Shown in pieces: positions 11,035-20,846 of a stretch of DNA of 64,000 nucleotides; position 1 is the stretch's first letter, and the number at the start of each line of letters is the position of its first letter. Below the pieces are notes generated by a model, which saw only the letters and a list, made by a program, of their open reading frames with translations, did no database searches and had not been told where the DNA came from. The stretch is from contig JAKARC010000005.1 in the NCBI GenBank assembly GCA_021822385.1, forward strand, positions 1 through 64,000, read 5' to 3'. The DNA comes from Pseudomonadota bacterium (lineage in GTDB: Bacteria > Pseudomonadota > Gammaproteobacteria > Steroidobacterales > Steroidobacteraceae). The translations under genes were made by a program, and so were the position numbers.

Positions 11035-11643
11035 TCAGAACCAGCCGTAGTTGAAACTGATGCTGACGCGCTCGCCGGCGGGATTGGCCGGCACCTCGTG
11101 GCGCAGCCAGCTCTCGAACAGCACCACGCTGCCGGCCATGGCCGGCAGCGTCACCCACGGCCGGTTGCTGCGGCTTGCGCCACGGCGGCGCGGTGGCGCG
11201 GCCATCATCCGCTCGAGGCGCGGATCCTCCAGCTTCAGCGCCGCACAGCCGCGCGGGGTTTTCACATAGAACGTACCGCTGATCGTGGCGAGCGGATGCA
11301 GGTGCAGCCCGTGCGCGGTGCCGGCCGGCATGATGTTGACCCAGCAATCGGTCATGGCGAGTTCGCGCCCCGTCAGGTCGAACTCGAGCGCGCGGGCGAA
11401 CGCGGCCACATGCGGATCGATCGCGCGCTGCAGCGCCGCGAATGTCGGCGAGAGGCGGTGCAGACGGCACGCCGAGGCGTAGGACGTGTACCCGCCCGGA
11501 TAGTTGTGTGCCGACCAGCGGCGCCCGGCCGCATCGTCGCGGCGCAGTTGCCGGCTCTCGCGCAGCAGGCGCGGCATCAGCCGACGAGCCTGCGCCAGGC
11601 GCTGTGCATAAACCAGGGTTGGAAACAGCCTTTCGAGCCGCAC
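11035..11643 (-). CDS. Putative 2OG-Fe(II) oxygenase family protein (TIGR02466-like)
   Basis: LFPTLVYAQRL..., WVNIMPAGTAHGLHLHPLATISGTFYVKTP, LFESWLRHEVPANPAGERVSISFNYGWF. Confidence 0.72.
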   Translation of the reverse strand: MRLERLFPTLVYAQRLAQARRLMPRLLRESRQLRRDDAAGRRWSAHNYPGGYTSYASACRLHRLSPTFAALQRAIDPHVAAFARALEFDLTGRELAMTDCWVNIMPAGTAHGLHLHPLATISGTFYVKTPRGCAALKLEDPRLERMMAAPPRRRGASRSNRPWVTLPAMAGSVVLFESWLRHEVPANPAGERVSISFNYGWF

Positions 11644-11722
11644 TCATCCAGTATACCGGCGCCGCGCGCGCGTGCATGCAAACCGGCGCACAACCGGCGT
11701 CTGCGCCGAGACGGACAGCGCC

Positions 11723-12988
11723 TCAGCGGCGCTCGTCCATGAACAGCGTCGCCGGGTGCTCGATGCGCTCCTTGAGCGCCTGGATCATGGCCGCGGCATC
11801 GTAACCATCGACGAAGCGATGATCGAAGGACGAGGAGAGATTCATCATGCGCCGAACCGTCACCGCGCCATGCTGAACCACCGGCCGGTCGACGGCGCGA
11901 TTGACCCCAATGATGGCAACTTCCGGAGCATTGATGATCGGCGTGCTGACGATGCCGCCGAGCTTGCCGAGACTGGTGACCGTGATGGTCGAGCCGGTGA
12001 GCTCCTGGCGCGTCGACCGATTGGCGCGCGCCGCCTCGGTCACGCGGCGCATCTCGGCGGCGATCTCCCACAGCGACAGGCGCTCGGCGTCGCGCACCAC
12101 CGGCACCTTCAATCCCTCGGCCGTCTGGGTGGCCACGCCCACGTGCACCGCGCGATAGCGGATGAGCATGCCGCGCGCGGCGTCATAGTGGGCATTGCAC
12201 TGGGGGAAATCGCGCAGCACGCGCGCGAGCGCCACCACCAGCAGCGGCAGATAGGTCAAGGCCGGCGCGCCGGCCTCGAGCCGGCCGTTCAGATATCGGC
12301 GCAGCGCCTCGAGCTCGCTGACATCGACCTCCTCGACATAGGAAAAATGCGGGATGTTGCGCTTGCTCTCGCTCATGCGCTGCGCAATGAGCCGGCGCAC
12401 GCCGATGACCTTGATTTCCTCGCACGGCGCGTCCGCTCCGCGCTCCGACGGCACAACGGGATTTGGGCCCCGGGCGATATACGCCTCCAGGTCCGTGCGC
12501 GTGATCCGACCCTGCGGACCGCTGCCGCGCACCTGCGCCAGATCGACGCCCGCCTCGTGTGCCCGCCGGCGATTGGCGGGCGAGGTCATCACACGCCCGC
12601 CGGTGGGTTGCGCCAACGCGTGGGTCCGCGGCGAGATGGGCTCGGCATGCGCGCGCGGCGCGGCTGCGGGTGCAGCCTGCGCTGCGGCCAGGGCCGATGA
12701 ATCCGCCCCGTCCGCCGACGCGGGCGGGGCGTCGTCATGGGCGTCGACGTCGGTCTCGAGCACGATCAGTTCCGAGCCGACGGCCACGCTCTCTCCCGGC
12801 TGGCCGCGAATGGACAGCACGCGGCCGCTCACCGGCGCGGGCACCTCGACGGCCGCCTTCTCGGTCATCACTTCGACCAGCACCTGCTCTTCGGCGACCC
12901 GATCGCCCGGCTTGACATGCCAGCTGACGACCTCGGCCGATACCGTGCCCTCGCCGAGATCGGGCAATTTGAAGACATAGCGGCTCAT
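11723..12988 (-). CDS. bkdB: Dihydrolipoamide acyltransferase (E2) of branched-chain 2-oxoacid dehydrogenase
   Basis: Lipoyl domain (VLVEVMTEKAAVEVPAPVSGRV), peripheral-subunit binding domain, catalytic SSSFDHRFVDGYDAA. Confidence 0.88.
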   Translation of the reverse strand: MSRYVFKLPDLGEGTVSAEVVSWHVKPGDRVAEEQVLVEVMTEKAAVEVPAPVSGRVLSIRGQPGESVAVGSELIVLETDVDAHDDAPPASADGADSSALAAAQAAPAAAPRAHAEPISPRTHALAQPTGGRVMTSPANRRRAHEAGVDLAQVRGSGPQGRITRTDLEAYIARGPNPVVPSERGADAPCEEIKVIGVRRLIAQRMSESKRNIPHFSYVEEVDVSELEALRRYLNGRLEAGAPALTYLPLLVVALARVLRDFPQCNAHYDAARGMLIRYRAVHVGVATQTAEGLKVPVVRDAERLSLWEIAAEMRRVTEAARANRSTRQELTGSTITVTSLGKLGGIVSTPIINAPEVAIIGVNRAVDRPVVQHGAVTVRRMMNLSSSFDHRFVDGYDAAAMIQALKERIEHPATLFMDERR

Positions 12989-14004
12989 GCGTCTCTCTCC
13001 GTCACGGCGCGCAGCGCGGCCGCGATGCGCGCCGGACCCGGGAAATACTCCCACTCGAATGCGTGTGGGTAGGGGGTATCCCAGCCGGTCACGCGCGCAA
13101 TCGGCGCCTCGAGGTGCCAGAAACACTGCTCCTGCACGGTGGCCGACAGCTCCGCACCGAAGCCGCTGAAACGCGTCGCCTCGTGCACGATGACACATCG
13201 GCCCGTCTTGCACACCGATGTGCAAAGCGTATCGACATCGAGCGGCACCAGCGTGCGCACATCGATGATCTCCGCATCGATGCCGGCAAGCCGCACCGCC
13301 GCCTCGGCCACGTGCACCATGGTGCCGTAGGTGATCACCGTGGCGGCGCTGCCGGGACGGACGATCTCGGCCTTGCCGAGCGGGATGGCGTAGTGGCCCT
13401 CCGGAACCTCGCCCCGCGGATCGCTGCTCCACGGCACCGCGGGCTTGTGCGGATCGCCGTCGAACGGTCCGTTGTAGATGCGCTTCGGCTCGAAGAACAG
13501 CACCGGATCCTCGCCTTCAATGGCGCTGATCAGCAAGCCCTTGGCATCGCGCGGATTGGAGGGCATGACGACCTTGAGGCCACAGACGTGCGTGAATATG
13601 CCCTCGGGGCTCTGCGAGTGAGTCTGGCCGCCGCGGATACCACCGCCGCAGGGCGCGCGAATGGTGACGGGCGCGCTGAAATCCCCCGCCGTGCGGTAGC
13701 GCAGCCGCGCCAGTTCACTGACGATCTGGTCGAATGCCGGATAGATGTAATCGGCGAACTGGATCTCGGCAACCGGCCGCAGACCATTGACGCCCATGCC
13801 GATCGCGGCGGCGACAATGCCGCCCTCGGCAATCGGGGTGTCGAGGACGCGCTGCTCGCCGTACTTGCGCTGCAGACCGTCGGTGCAGCGGAACACGCCG
13901 CCGAAATACCCCACATCCTCGCCAAAGACCACGACCCGCGGATCGCGCCCGAGCATGACGTCGAGCGCCGAATTGATCGCCTGCACCATGTTCATCTGTG
14001 CCAT
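12985..14004 (-). CDS. bkdA2: 2-oxoisovalerate dehydrogenase E1 beta subunit
   Basis: MAQMNMVQAINSALDVMLGRDPRVVVFGEDVGYFGGVFRCTDGLQ..., EIQFADYIYPAFDQIVSELARLRYR. Confidence 0.9.
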   Translation of the reverse strand: MAQMNMVQAINSALDVMLGRDPRVVVFGEDVGYFGGVFRCTDGLQRKYGEQRVLDTPIAEGGIVAAAIGMGVNGLRPVAEIQFADYIYPAFDQIVSELARLRYRTAGDFSAPVTIRAPCGGGIRGGQTHSQSPEGIFTHVCGLKVVMPSNPRDAKGLLISAIEGEDPVLFFEPKRIYNGPFDGDPHKPAVPWSSDPRGEVPEGHYAIPLGKAEIVRPGSAATVITYGTMVHVAEAAVRLAGIDAEIIDVRTLVPLDVDTLCTSVCKTGRCVIVHEATRFSGFGAELSATVQEQCFWHLEAPIARVTGWDTPYPHAFEWEYFPGPARIAAALRAVTERDA

Positions 14005-14007
14005 GAC

Positions 14008-15282
14008 TCAATCCCCGACGGCGTCGCTACCCGCCGCGGCCGTGGCCTGCTGTTGCTGCAGGCGGCGCAACTGCTCGCGCTGGCGCTGCAAGTGCGGCGG
14101 CATTTCGGCAAACACGTCCGCGAACATGCTCAACGGATCGAGCGTCGGCCCTTCGCTGAGAGTGCCGTAACTCACCGCCTCCTTCCAGCACTCGGTCACA
14201 TGCCCCTCGAGCTGCTGCTCGAGCGCCGCCTGACGCTCCTGCGACCATTCCCCGAGCGCGATCAGATGCGCCTGCAGGCGCGTGATGGGATCGCCGAGCG
14301 GCCACGCCTGCCACTCCTCCTTCGGTCGATAGCGGGCCGGATCGTCACTGGTCGAGTGCGCCGCGGCGCGGTAGGTGACGTGCTCGATCAGGGTCGGCCC
14401 GCCGCGTGCACGGGCACGCTCGGCCGCCCAGCGCGTGACCGCGTACACGGCCAGAAAGTCGTTGCCATCGACGCGCACGCCGGGAATACCGTAGCCCGGA
14501 CCACGCTGCGCAAACGTGCGCTGCTCGCCACCGGCAACGCCCTGAAAGGTCGAAATGGCCCATTGATTGTTGACGACGTTCAGGATCACCGGTGCCCGAT
14601 AGACCGCCGCGAACGTCATGGCGTGATGGAAATCCGCCTCGGCGCTCGCGCCCTCGCCGATCCAGCTTGCCGCCAGATGATCCTCGCCCTTGATCGCCGC
14701 GGCCATGGCCCAGCCGACCGCCTGCGGGAATTGCGTGGCGAGGTTGCCCGAAATTGAAAATATGTTGCCCTCGGCCCAGTGATACATGATCGGCATCTGT
14801 CGCCCGCGGCACATGTCGCGTGTGTTGGACAGGCATTGACACATCAGATCGACCAGACTCTTGCCGCGTGCGACGAACAGACCCTGGGTACGGTAGGACG
14901 GGAAGAGCATGTCGCTCGGCCGCAACGCCAGCGCCTGTGCCACCGCCACCGCCTCCTCGCCCGTCGATTTCATGTAGAACGAGATGCGGCCCTGGCGCTG
15001 CATGCGCTGCATGCGCTCATCGAAGCGGCGCGTGAGCACCATGTGTCGCAGCGCGACCCGCAGTTCCTCCGGCGTGAGGTGCGGATTCCAGGGGCCGAGC
15101 GCCTGACCGTGCTCGTCCAGCACGCGCACCATCCCGGTCCCGAGCGTTTCGATCTGCTCGGCCGGCGCGAGAATATCCGGCCGGCCTGCGAGGCCGGCCG
15201 GTGGAATCCTGAGATAGCTGAAGTCAGGCGTCTCCCCGGGCCGAGCCGGAGGATGGGGAATATGCAGGCGCGACTGCGTCAT
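14008..15282 (-). CDS. bkdA1: 2-oxoisovalerate dehydrogenase E1 alpha subunit
   Basis: GRISFYMKSTGEEAVAVAQALALRPSDMLFPSYRTQG, WIGEGASAEADFHHAM, VVNNQWAISTFQGVAGGE. Confidence 0.9.
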   Translation of the reverse strand: MTQSRLHIPHPPARPGETPDFSYLRIPPAGLAGRPDILAPAEQIETLGTGMVRVLDEHGQALGPWNPHLTPEELRVALRHMVLTRRFDERMQRMQRQGRISFYMKSTGEEAVAVAQALALRPSDMLFPSYRTQGLFVARGKSLVDLMCQCLSNTRDMCRGRQMPIMYHWAEGNIFSISGNLATQFPQAVGWAMAAAIKGEDHLAASWIGEGASAEADFHHAMTFAAVYRAPVILNVVNNQWAISTFQGVAGGEQRTFAQRGPGYGIPGVRVDGNDFLAVYAVTRWAAERARARGGPTLIEHVTYRAAAHSTSDDPARYRPKEEWQAWPLGDPITRLQAHLIALGEWSQERQAALEQQLEGHVTECWKEAVSYGTLSEGPTLDPLSMFADVFAEMPPHLQRQREQLRRLQQQQATAAAGSDAVGD

Positions 15283-15456
15283 GACCTTGGAGCCTTACCA
15301 CCGCCGGTTTCCGGCAGAATCCAAATCTTAGCGCCCTTCCGACGCAATACATGTCCCAATCCGTGCGCGATCACGCTGATCGACGCAATGAACGTCGCAT
15401 AACCACGGGACACCGGCGGTTTGGCGGAACGGCCTGCACGCGCGATAATTCCGCCC

Positions 15457-15792
15457 ATGAAATCCTACCCCACCGCCCGTGGTGTCGTCCTGCGCAATGC
15501 GCCCCACACGCCGCCCCGGAGCGCACCGAGGCCGGTGAGCGAACCGGCAGGTCCGGCCCGGGTGCGCGTCGGGCGAGAGGTCTCCGGCCGAGGCGGTAAA
15601 GGCGTCTCGGTGATCACGGGCCTGCCGCTCACCGAGGGCGAACTCGAGACGCTGGCGCGCGAACTGAAACAGCTCTGCGGTGCCGGAGGCGCGGTGCGGG
15701 CGGGCCGTATCGAGATCCAGGGCGAACACCGCGAGCGTCTGGTGGCCGAACTGATCCGGCGCGGTTGGGAAGCCAAACGCTCCGGCGGCTAG
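15457..15792 (+). CDS. SUI1-family translation initiation factor homologue (YciH-like)
   Basis: GRGGKGVSVITGLPLTEGELETLARELKQLCGAGGAVRAGRIEIQGEHRERLVAELIRRGW. Confidence 0.87.
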   Translation: MKSYPTARGVVLRNAPHTPPRSAPRPVSEPAGPARVRVGREVSGRGGKGVSVITGLPLTEGELETLARELKQLCGAGGAVRAGRIEIQGEHRERLVAELIRRGWEAKRSGG

Positions 15793-15946
15793 CGGACGCC
15801 GAACTCCGGGGCGCAGCAGCGGTCAAGGTGGCGCCCGCGAGACGCATATGGCGCCCCGCGCACTGCCTTCGGCCCGTGCATGCTGTAGGGTAGAGGGCTT
15901 TGGCACGCTCACTGGCGGCGGCCATCCCGACGGAGATCTCAGACTC

Positions 15947-18340
15947 ATGACGAACAACGGCACAGGCGATGCACCGGGCGCACCCGGTATCTCTCCCACC
16001 TGGTGCAGCAGCGCCAAGGACATGGTCGGCTGCGCGCTCGGCACCTCGCGCCTATGGTTCACGGTGGGCCGCGGCATCGTCAATGAGGTCTACTATCCGC
16101 GCGTCGACATCCCGCAGATCCGCGACATTGGCTTCATCGTTGCCGACGGCAAGGGCTTCTGGGTCGAGGTCAAGCGGCTGACCGAGCCGACGGTCACCCT
16201 CGCCGGCCCGGGCATCCCGGCGGTGCGCGTGGTGCACCGTCACGAGCGCTTCGAGCTGCGTCTGCGCATCGTGCCGGCCACCGACCGCGACGCGCTGCTG
16301 ATCGAGCTCGATCTGACCGGCGATGAACAGCTGCGGCCCTACGCGCTGCTCGCGCCGCACCTCGGCGGCACGGGGCACGACAACAGTGCCAGTGTGGCCG
16401 ATCACCGCGGTCACCGCCTGCTGCTCGCCGAGCAAGGCCCGTTTGCGCTCGCCCTCGGCGCGGTCGACGCCGAGCAGCGCGATGCCTGGGGACGGGCAAG
16501 CTGCGGCTATGTGGGCGCGAGCGATGGCTGGCAGGACTTCGATCACAACGGCGCCATGTGTTGGGAGTACGATCGCGCCGGGCCCGGCAACGTCGCCCTC
16601 ATGGGCGAGCTGCCCCGCCAGGCCGTCCTCGGGCTCGGCATCAGCAGCAGCACCGAATCGGCCGCGACACTGGCGCTCGCCTCGCTCTTTGAGCCCTTCG
16701 AGGCCAGCTGGCAGCGACAGATCGAGACATGGAAGACCTGGCAGCAGACGTGCGCCCAGCGCGCGCCGGTCATCAACTCGCTGCCGCCGGAGTGCCGCGC
16801 GCAGTTCAGCATCTCGACCATGGTGCTGCGAACCCATCAGTGCAAGACCTTTCCGGGCGCGATGGTGGCGAGCCTGAGCGTCCCATGGGGCAACACCAAG
16901 GATGAGCGCGCCGGCTATCACCTGGTCTGGCCCCGCGACCTGTGCGAGTGCGCCGGCGCGCTGCTTGCCTTCGGCGCGACGCACGAGGCGCGCGACACGC
17001 TGCGCTACCTGCGCGCCACGCAGCTCGCCGACGGTCACTGGAATCAGAACCAGTGGCTCGGCGGCACACCGTACTGGACGGCGGTGCAGCTCGACGAGAC
17101 GGCCTTCCCGGTGCTGCTCGCCGCGATGTTGCATGAACGGCATGCGATTGACGGTGTCGAGGTCACGGATATGATCCGCCGCGCCCTGTCCTTCATCGTG
17201 CGCAATGGTCCGGCGTCGGATCAGGACCGCTGGGAAGAGGACGCCGGAGTGAATACGTTCACGCTGGCGGCCTGCATCTCTGCTCTGGTGTGCGGCGCGC
17301 CACACCTGAGCCCGCCGGCACGTGAGCTTGCGCTGGCGATCGCGGACTACTGGAACGGCAGTCTCGAGCGTTGGACCGCGGTGTACGACACCGCTCTGGC
17401 GCGTCAACACGGCATTCTTGGCTACTACGTCCGGGTCGCGCCGGTCGAGGCGCTGCATGATCGGAGCGCCTTGCAGAACACCATGCCCATCCGCAATCAG
17501 GCCGTCGATCCGGAGCTTCCGGCCGCCGCGCAAGTCGGCGTCGACTTCCTGCAGCTCGTCCGCTTTGGCCTGCGCAGCCCGGACGATCCGTTGATCCTCG
17601 CCACGATCAAGCTGGTCGATGCGCTGCTCAAGGTCGACACTCCGAGCGGACCGAGCTGGTACCGCTACAACGACGATGGTTACGGCGAGCATGACGATGG
17701 ATCGGCCTACGACGGCACCGGACGGGGCCGGGCCTGGCCGCTGCTCACCGGCGAGCGCGGGCATTTCGAGGTGGCGGCCGGACGTGACCCGCTGCCACTG
17801 CTCGAGGCCATGACCCGCATGGCCTCCAAGGGCGGAATGCTGCCCGAACAGGTCTGGGATGCCGCACCCATTCCGGAACGCTTCCTCGCGCCGGGGCGGC
17901 CGACCGGCAGCGCGATGCCGCTCGTGTGGGCCCACGCCGAGTTCATCAAGCTCGCGGTCTCACGCGCCATTGGTCGTCCCGTGGACCGGCTCGAGCCGGT
18001 GTGGGACCGCTATGGCGGCAAGCGGCCGGCGATCAAGCGCGCGTTCTGGTGTCCCCATGCCCCCAGCAGCGAGCTGCCGGAAGGTGCAACGCTGACGCTT
18101 GCACTGACGGAGCCCGGCGTGTTCCGCTGGGGCTTCGACGGCTGGCAGGACCCGCAGGAGCAGGCCACTGAGGCCAACCCGCTCGGCCTGCATCTGGTCG
18201 ATATCGATACGCGGGCACTGCGCAGCGGCCGCCAGATTGATCTGACGTACCGCCGCCAGTCGGACGGCCAATGGATCGGCGAGGACTATCGCCTCACCGT
18301 CTGTGCGCCCGCCTCGAGACAGGGCGGCACGCGACGTTGA
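15947..18340 (+). CDS. Glycoside hydrolase family 15 protein (glucoamylase/glucodextranase-like)
   Basis: 798 aa; VSLSVPWGNTKDERAGYHLVWPRDLCECAGALLAFG, DGHWNQNQWLGGTPYWTAVQLDETAFPVLL, GGMLPEQVWD. Confidence 0.9.
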   Translation: MTNNGTGDAPGAPGISPTWCSSAKDMVGCALGTSRLWFTVGRGIVNEVYYPRVDIPQIRDIGFIVADGKGFWVEVKRLTEPTVTLAGPGIPAVRVVHRHERFELRLRIVPATDRDALLIELDLTGDEQLRPYALLAPHLGGTGHDNSASVADHRGHRLLLAEQGPFALALGAVDAEQRDAWGRASCGYVGASDGWQDFDHNGAMCWEYDRAGPGNVALMGELPRQAVLGLGISSSTESAATLALASLFEPFEASWQRQIETWKTWQQTCAQRAPVINSLPPECRAQFSISTMVLRTHQCKTFPGAMVASLSVPWGNTKDERAGYHLVWPRDLCECAGALLAFGATHEARDTLRYLRATQLADGHWNQNQWLGGTPYWTAVQLDETAFPVLLAAMLHERHAIDGVEVTDMIRRALSFIVRNGPASDQDRWEEDAGVNTFTLAACISALVCGAPHLSPPARELALAIADYWNGSLERWTAVYDTALARQHGILGYYVRVAPVEALHDRSALQNTMPIRNQAVDPELPAAAQVGVDFLQLVRFGLRSPDDPLILATIKLVDALLKVDTPSGPSWYRYNDDGYGEHDDGSAYDGTGRGRAWPLLTGERGHFEVAAGRDPLPLLEAMTRMASKGGMLPEQVWDAAPIPERFLAPGRPTGSAMPLVWAHAEFIKLAVSRAIGRPVDRLEPVWDRYGGKRPAIKRAFWCPHAPSSELPEGATLTLALTEPGVFRWGFDGWQDPQEQATEANPLGLHLVDIDTRALRSGRQIDLTYRRQSDGQWIGEDYRLTVCAPASRQGGTRR

Positions 18341-18507
18341 AACCCCAAGCGGGTGATCCGGAGCCACGCTACCGGCCAGGGTGCAGGCGGTGTAGAGTGC
18401 AATCCTCGGACGATGGCGCGGCGCAGACCGGGACTGCGGTCCGTCTGCAATCGGCGTCAACCGCCGGAACTCTGGGACGTTTCAGAGATCTATCTTTGAG
18501 AGAGGCA

Positions 18508-19149
18508 ATGATCATGGAGAGCAAGTCCGCACTGCGAGTCGCAAAGTTGACCGGCATGCTGATGGCGGCCGGCGCCACATTGCTATTGGCCGCATGCGCC
18601 ACCGGACCGGTGATCCGCACGCGTATGGCCATGAACGCCAATTTGGCCAGCGCGCATACGTTTGCGTATGTGGCGCACCCCGGCACCAATCACGGCGCGT
18701 ACAAGTCGCTGACGACGCAGCAACTCGAGCAGGATGTCACGCAGCAGATGGAGGCGCGGGGCTACCGGCAGGTATCACGCCGTGACGCTCCGGATTTGCT
18801 CGTCGATTTCCGCGTCCGGGTGCACAACCGCATCGAGGGTGCCTATGGTCCCCCGGCACCTTATTTCTGGGGCGGCTGGGGCTGGGGCGGACCTTGGGGC
18901 GGTCCCTGGGGCGGCTGGGGCTGGCCTTACGGCTACGGCTGGGGCTGGGGCGGCGGTTACTACGGCGACGTCTACACCGTGACCAAGTCGGCACTGACCA
19001 TCTCGGTCATCGATCGAGCGGATCGTTCCGTGGTCTGGAGCGGTACGGCCATCGCGACGCTCTCGCACAGCATGGCGCGTCATCCGGGCAGGTCCATCGC
19101 CAAGTCGGTTGACGAAATCTTTGCGCACTTTCCGGTACCGCCGCGCTGA
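18508..19149 (+). CDS. DUF4136-like lipoprotein with Gly/Trp/Tyr-rich insert
   Basis: Lipobox LLLAACATGP; WGGWGWGGPWGGPWGGWGWPYGYGWGWGGGYYG insert; C-terminal SVDEIFAHFPVPPR. Confidence 0.75.
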   Translation: MIMESKSALRVAKLTGMLMAAGATLLLAACATGPVIRTRMAMNANLASAHTFAYVAHPGTNHGAYKSLTTQQLEQDVTQQMEARGYRQVSRRDAPDLLVDFRVRVHNRIEGAYGPPAPYFWGGWGWGGPWGGPWGGWGWPYGYGWGWGGGYYGDVYTVTKSALTISVIDRADRSVVWSGTAIATLSHSMARHPGRSIAKSVDEIFAHFPVPPR

Positions 19150-19165
19150 GCGCGGCGGTACCGAC

Positions 19166-19738
19166 CTAAACGGGCGGATCGGGCCAGTACGAGACCCGAT
19201 CGCGCCACGCGCGCGGGGGCGTCGGGCCGTCGTGGCCCGATGATTCCGTGCCGATGTACAGAAAAGCCACCAGCGCGTCGGCTGGTGCGATGCCGAACTC
19301 GCGCTTCACCGTTTCGTCGTAGGCCGCAGCCCCGGTCTTCCAGACCGCATTGAATCCGAGCGCGCGCGCCGCTAGGAGCATGTTCGTGGCAGCGGCGCCG
19401 GCGCAGAGGATTTGCTCGATCTGGGGCACCGCCGAGTGCGGATCTGGCACCGCCGCCACGGCGATGATGAGCGGTGCGCGCAACGCCTTCGCGCGCTCCC
19501 GCGCCAGCGCATCAGGGCTCGCATCGGGCCGCGAGCGCTGCAGACGTTCGGCAAACAGCTCGCCCAAGCGCTCGCGCGCCCGCCCCTGGATCACGATGAA
19601 GCGCCACGGCCGCAGCCGACCGTGATCCGGGGCGTGCGCACCGGCGGCGAGCAGCAGCTCGAGCGCCGCTTCGTCCGGTCCGGGCCCGATGAGCACCGCC
19701 GCCGAGCGGCGGCTCAAGAGAAGATCGATCGCTTCCAT
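19166..19738 (-). CDS. Nitroreductase family protein
   Basis: [52 protein letters not shown]. Confidence 0.88.
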   Translation of the reverse strand: MEAIDLLLSRRSAAVLIGPGPDEAALELLLAAGAHAPDHGRLRPWRFIVIQGRARERLGELFAERLQRSRPDASPDALARERAKALRAPLIIAVAAVPDPHSAVPQIEQILCAGAAATNMLLAARALGFNAVWKTGAAAYDETVKREFGIAPADALVAFLYIGTESSGHDGPTPPRAWRDRVSYWPDPPV

Positions 19739-19785
19739 GGATTGATCATGACACAAACGCGGCGTATTCCGTGTACAGTTCCGGC

Positions 19786-20331
19786 ATGGACTCCGCTGAC
19801 TTGAACGCGCTGCGCTCTGCCATCCGCTGCATCCCCGACTATCCCAAGCCCGGGATTCTCTTTCGCGACATCACCACGCTCCTCGGCAATGCCTCGATGT
19901 TCCAGCTTGCGGTCGCGGAGCTCTCGCGCCCCTGGGTGCAACGGCAGGTCGGGCACGTCGCGGGCATCGAGGCGCGCGGATTCATTCTGGGTGGCGCCGT
20001 CGCACAGCGGGTGGGCGCCGGCTTCATCCCCATCCGCAAGAAGGGCAAGCTGCCGCATGAGACGGTGCGCGTGGCCTATTCGCTCGAATATGGTCTCGAC
20101 GAGATGGAAATGCATCGCGATGCCATCGCGGCCGGCGAGCAGGTCCTTCTGATCGACGACCTGATCGCTACCGGGGGAACGGCCGAGGCGGCCGTGAAAT
20201 TGCTGCGCTCGCTCGGCGCCGAAATCCTCGCGGCGTGCTTCGTGATCGACCTGCCGGAACTCGGCGGCGCCCGCCGCCTGCAAGCTTTGGGCGTCAACGT
20301 CCACAGTCTTGTCGCTTTTGAGGGACATTAA
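19786..20331 (+). CDS. apt: Adenine phosphoribosyltransferase
   Basis: [58 protein letters not shown]. Confidence 0.95.
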   Translation: MDSADLNALRSAIRCIPDYPKPGILFRDITTLLGNASMFQLAVAELSRPWVQRQVGHVAGIEARGFILGGAVAQRVGAGFIPIRKKGKLPHETVRVAYSLEYGLDEMEMHRDAIAAGEQVLLIDDLIATGGTAEAAVKLLRSLGAEILAACFVIDLPELGGARRLQALGVNVHSLVAFEGH

Positions 20332-20434
20332 CCGGACCGCTGTACGCGCAACGACATGCGATAATGCCCGTGCACCGGAGCCTGTCAGCTCTGGAGGTTC
20401 GTTCACCGCTCAGTTCCTCAATTTGGAGACGTCG

Positions 20435-20698
20435 ATGTTCAAGAAGCTCGTTCCTGTCGTCGGTGCTCTGTTGGTTGCCGGCTCGCTGCTCGTGACTCCC
20501 GTTGCCGCGGTGGCGGCTCAGGCCACCCCGATGCACCACGTCGTCAAGAAGCAGGCCATGCACAAGCAGTGGACCCATAAGAAATGGGTGCACAAGAAAT
20601 GGACGCACAAGAAGTGGACTCACAAGAAGTGGGCGCACAAGAAAATGATGCATAAGAAAATGATGCCCAAGCACCCGATGATGAAAAAGTCGGCCTGA
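20435..20698 (+). CDS. Secreted Lys/His/Trp-rich repeat peptide
   Basis: Signal peptide MFKKLVPVVGALLVAGSLLVTPVAAVAA then (HKKWT/V/A)n and (HKKMM)n; followed by intrinsic terminator. Confidence 0.72.
   Translation: MFKKLVPVVGALLVAGSLLVTPVAAVAAQATPMHHVVKKQAMHKQWTHKKWVHKKWTHKKWTHKKWAHKKMMHKKMMPKHPMMKKSA
20561..20676 (+). repeat. 15-bp tandem coding repeats (cac aag aag tgg act-like)
   Basis: Seven to eight consecutive 15-nt units encoding HK[QK][WM]x. Confidence 0.85.
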
Positions 20699-20720
20699 GC
20701 GATTGACGCTCGCGTCGCAA

Positions 20721-20752
20721 GAGCCCCGCATGGACGCGGGGCTCTTTCGTTT
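20721..20752 (+). terminator. Intrinsic terminator
   Basis: GAGCCCCGC-atgga-CGCGGGGCTC followed by TTTCGTTTTGG. Confidence 0.85.
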
Positions 20753-20846
20753 TGGAGTGACCGGACACGGTGCGCTCGGCACAGCGAGCGTCACCACACG
20801 CCCGGCGGCGGAAGCTTCCCGCGCTAGGCTACAATGACAGGCGACG

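Noticed and set aside
16052-17935. 627-aa minus-strand ORF
   Set aside because: Antisense shadow of the GH15 gene, no recognisable domain
20561-20676. Short tandem repeats as a CRISPR-like array
   Set aside because: 15-bp units are contiguous, without spacers, and in-frame coding for HKKWx
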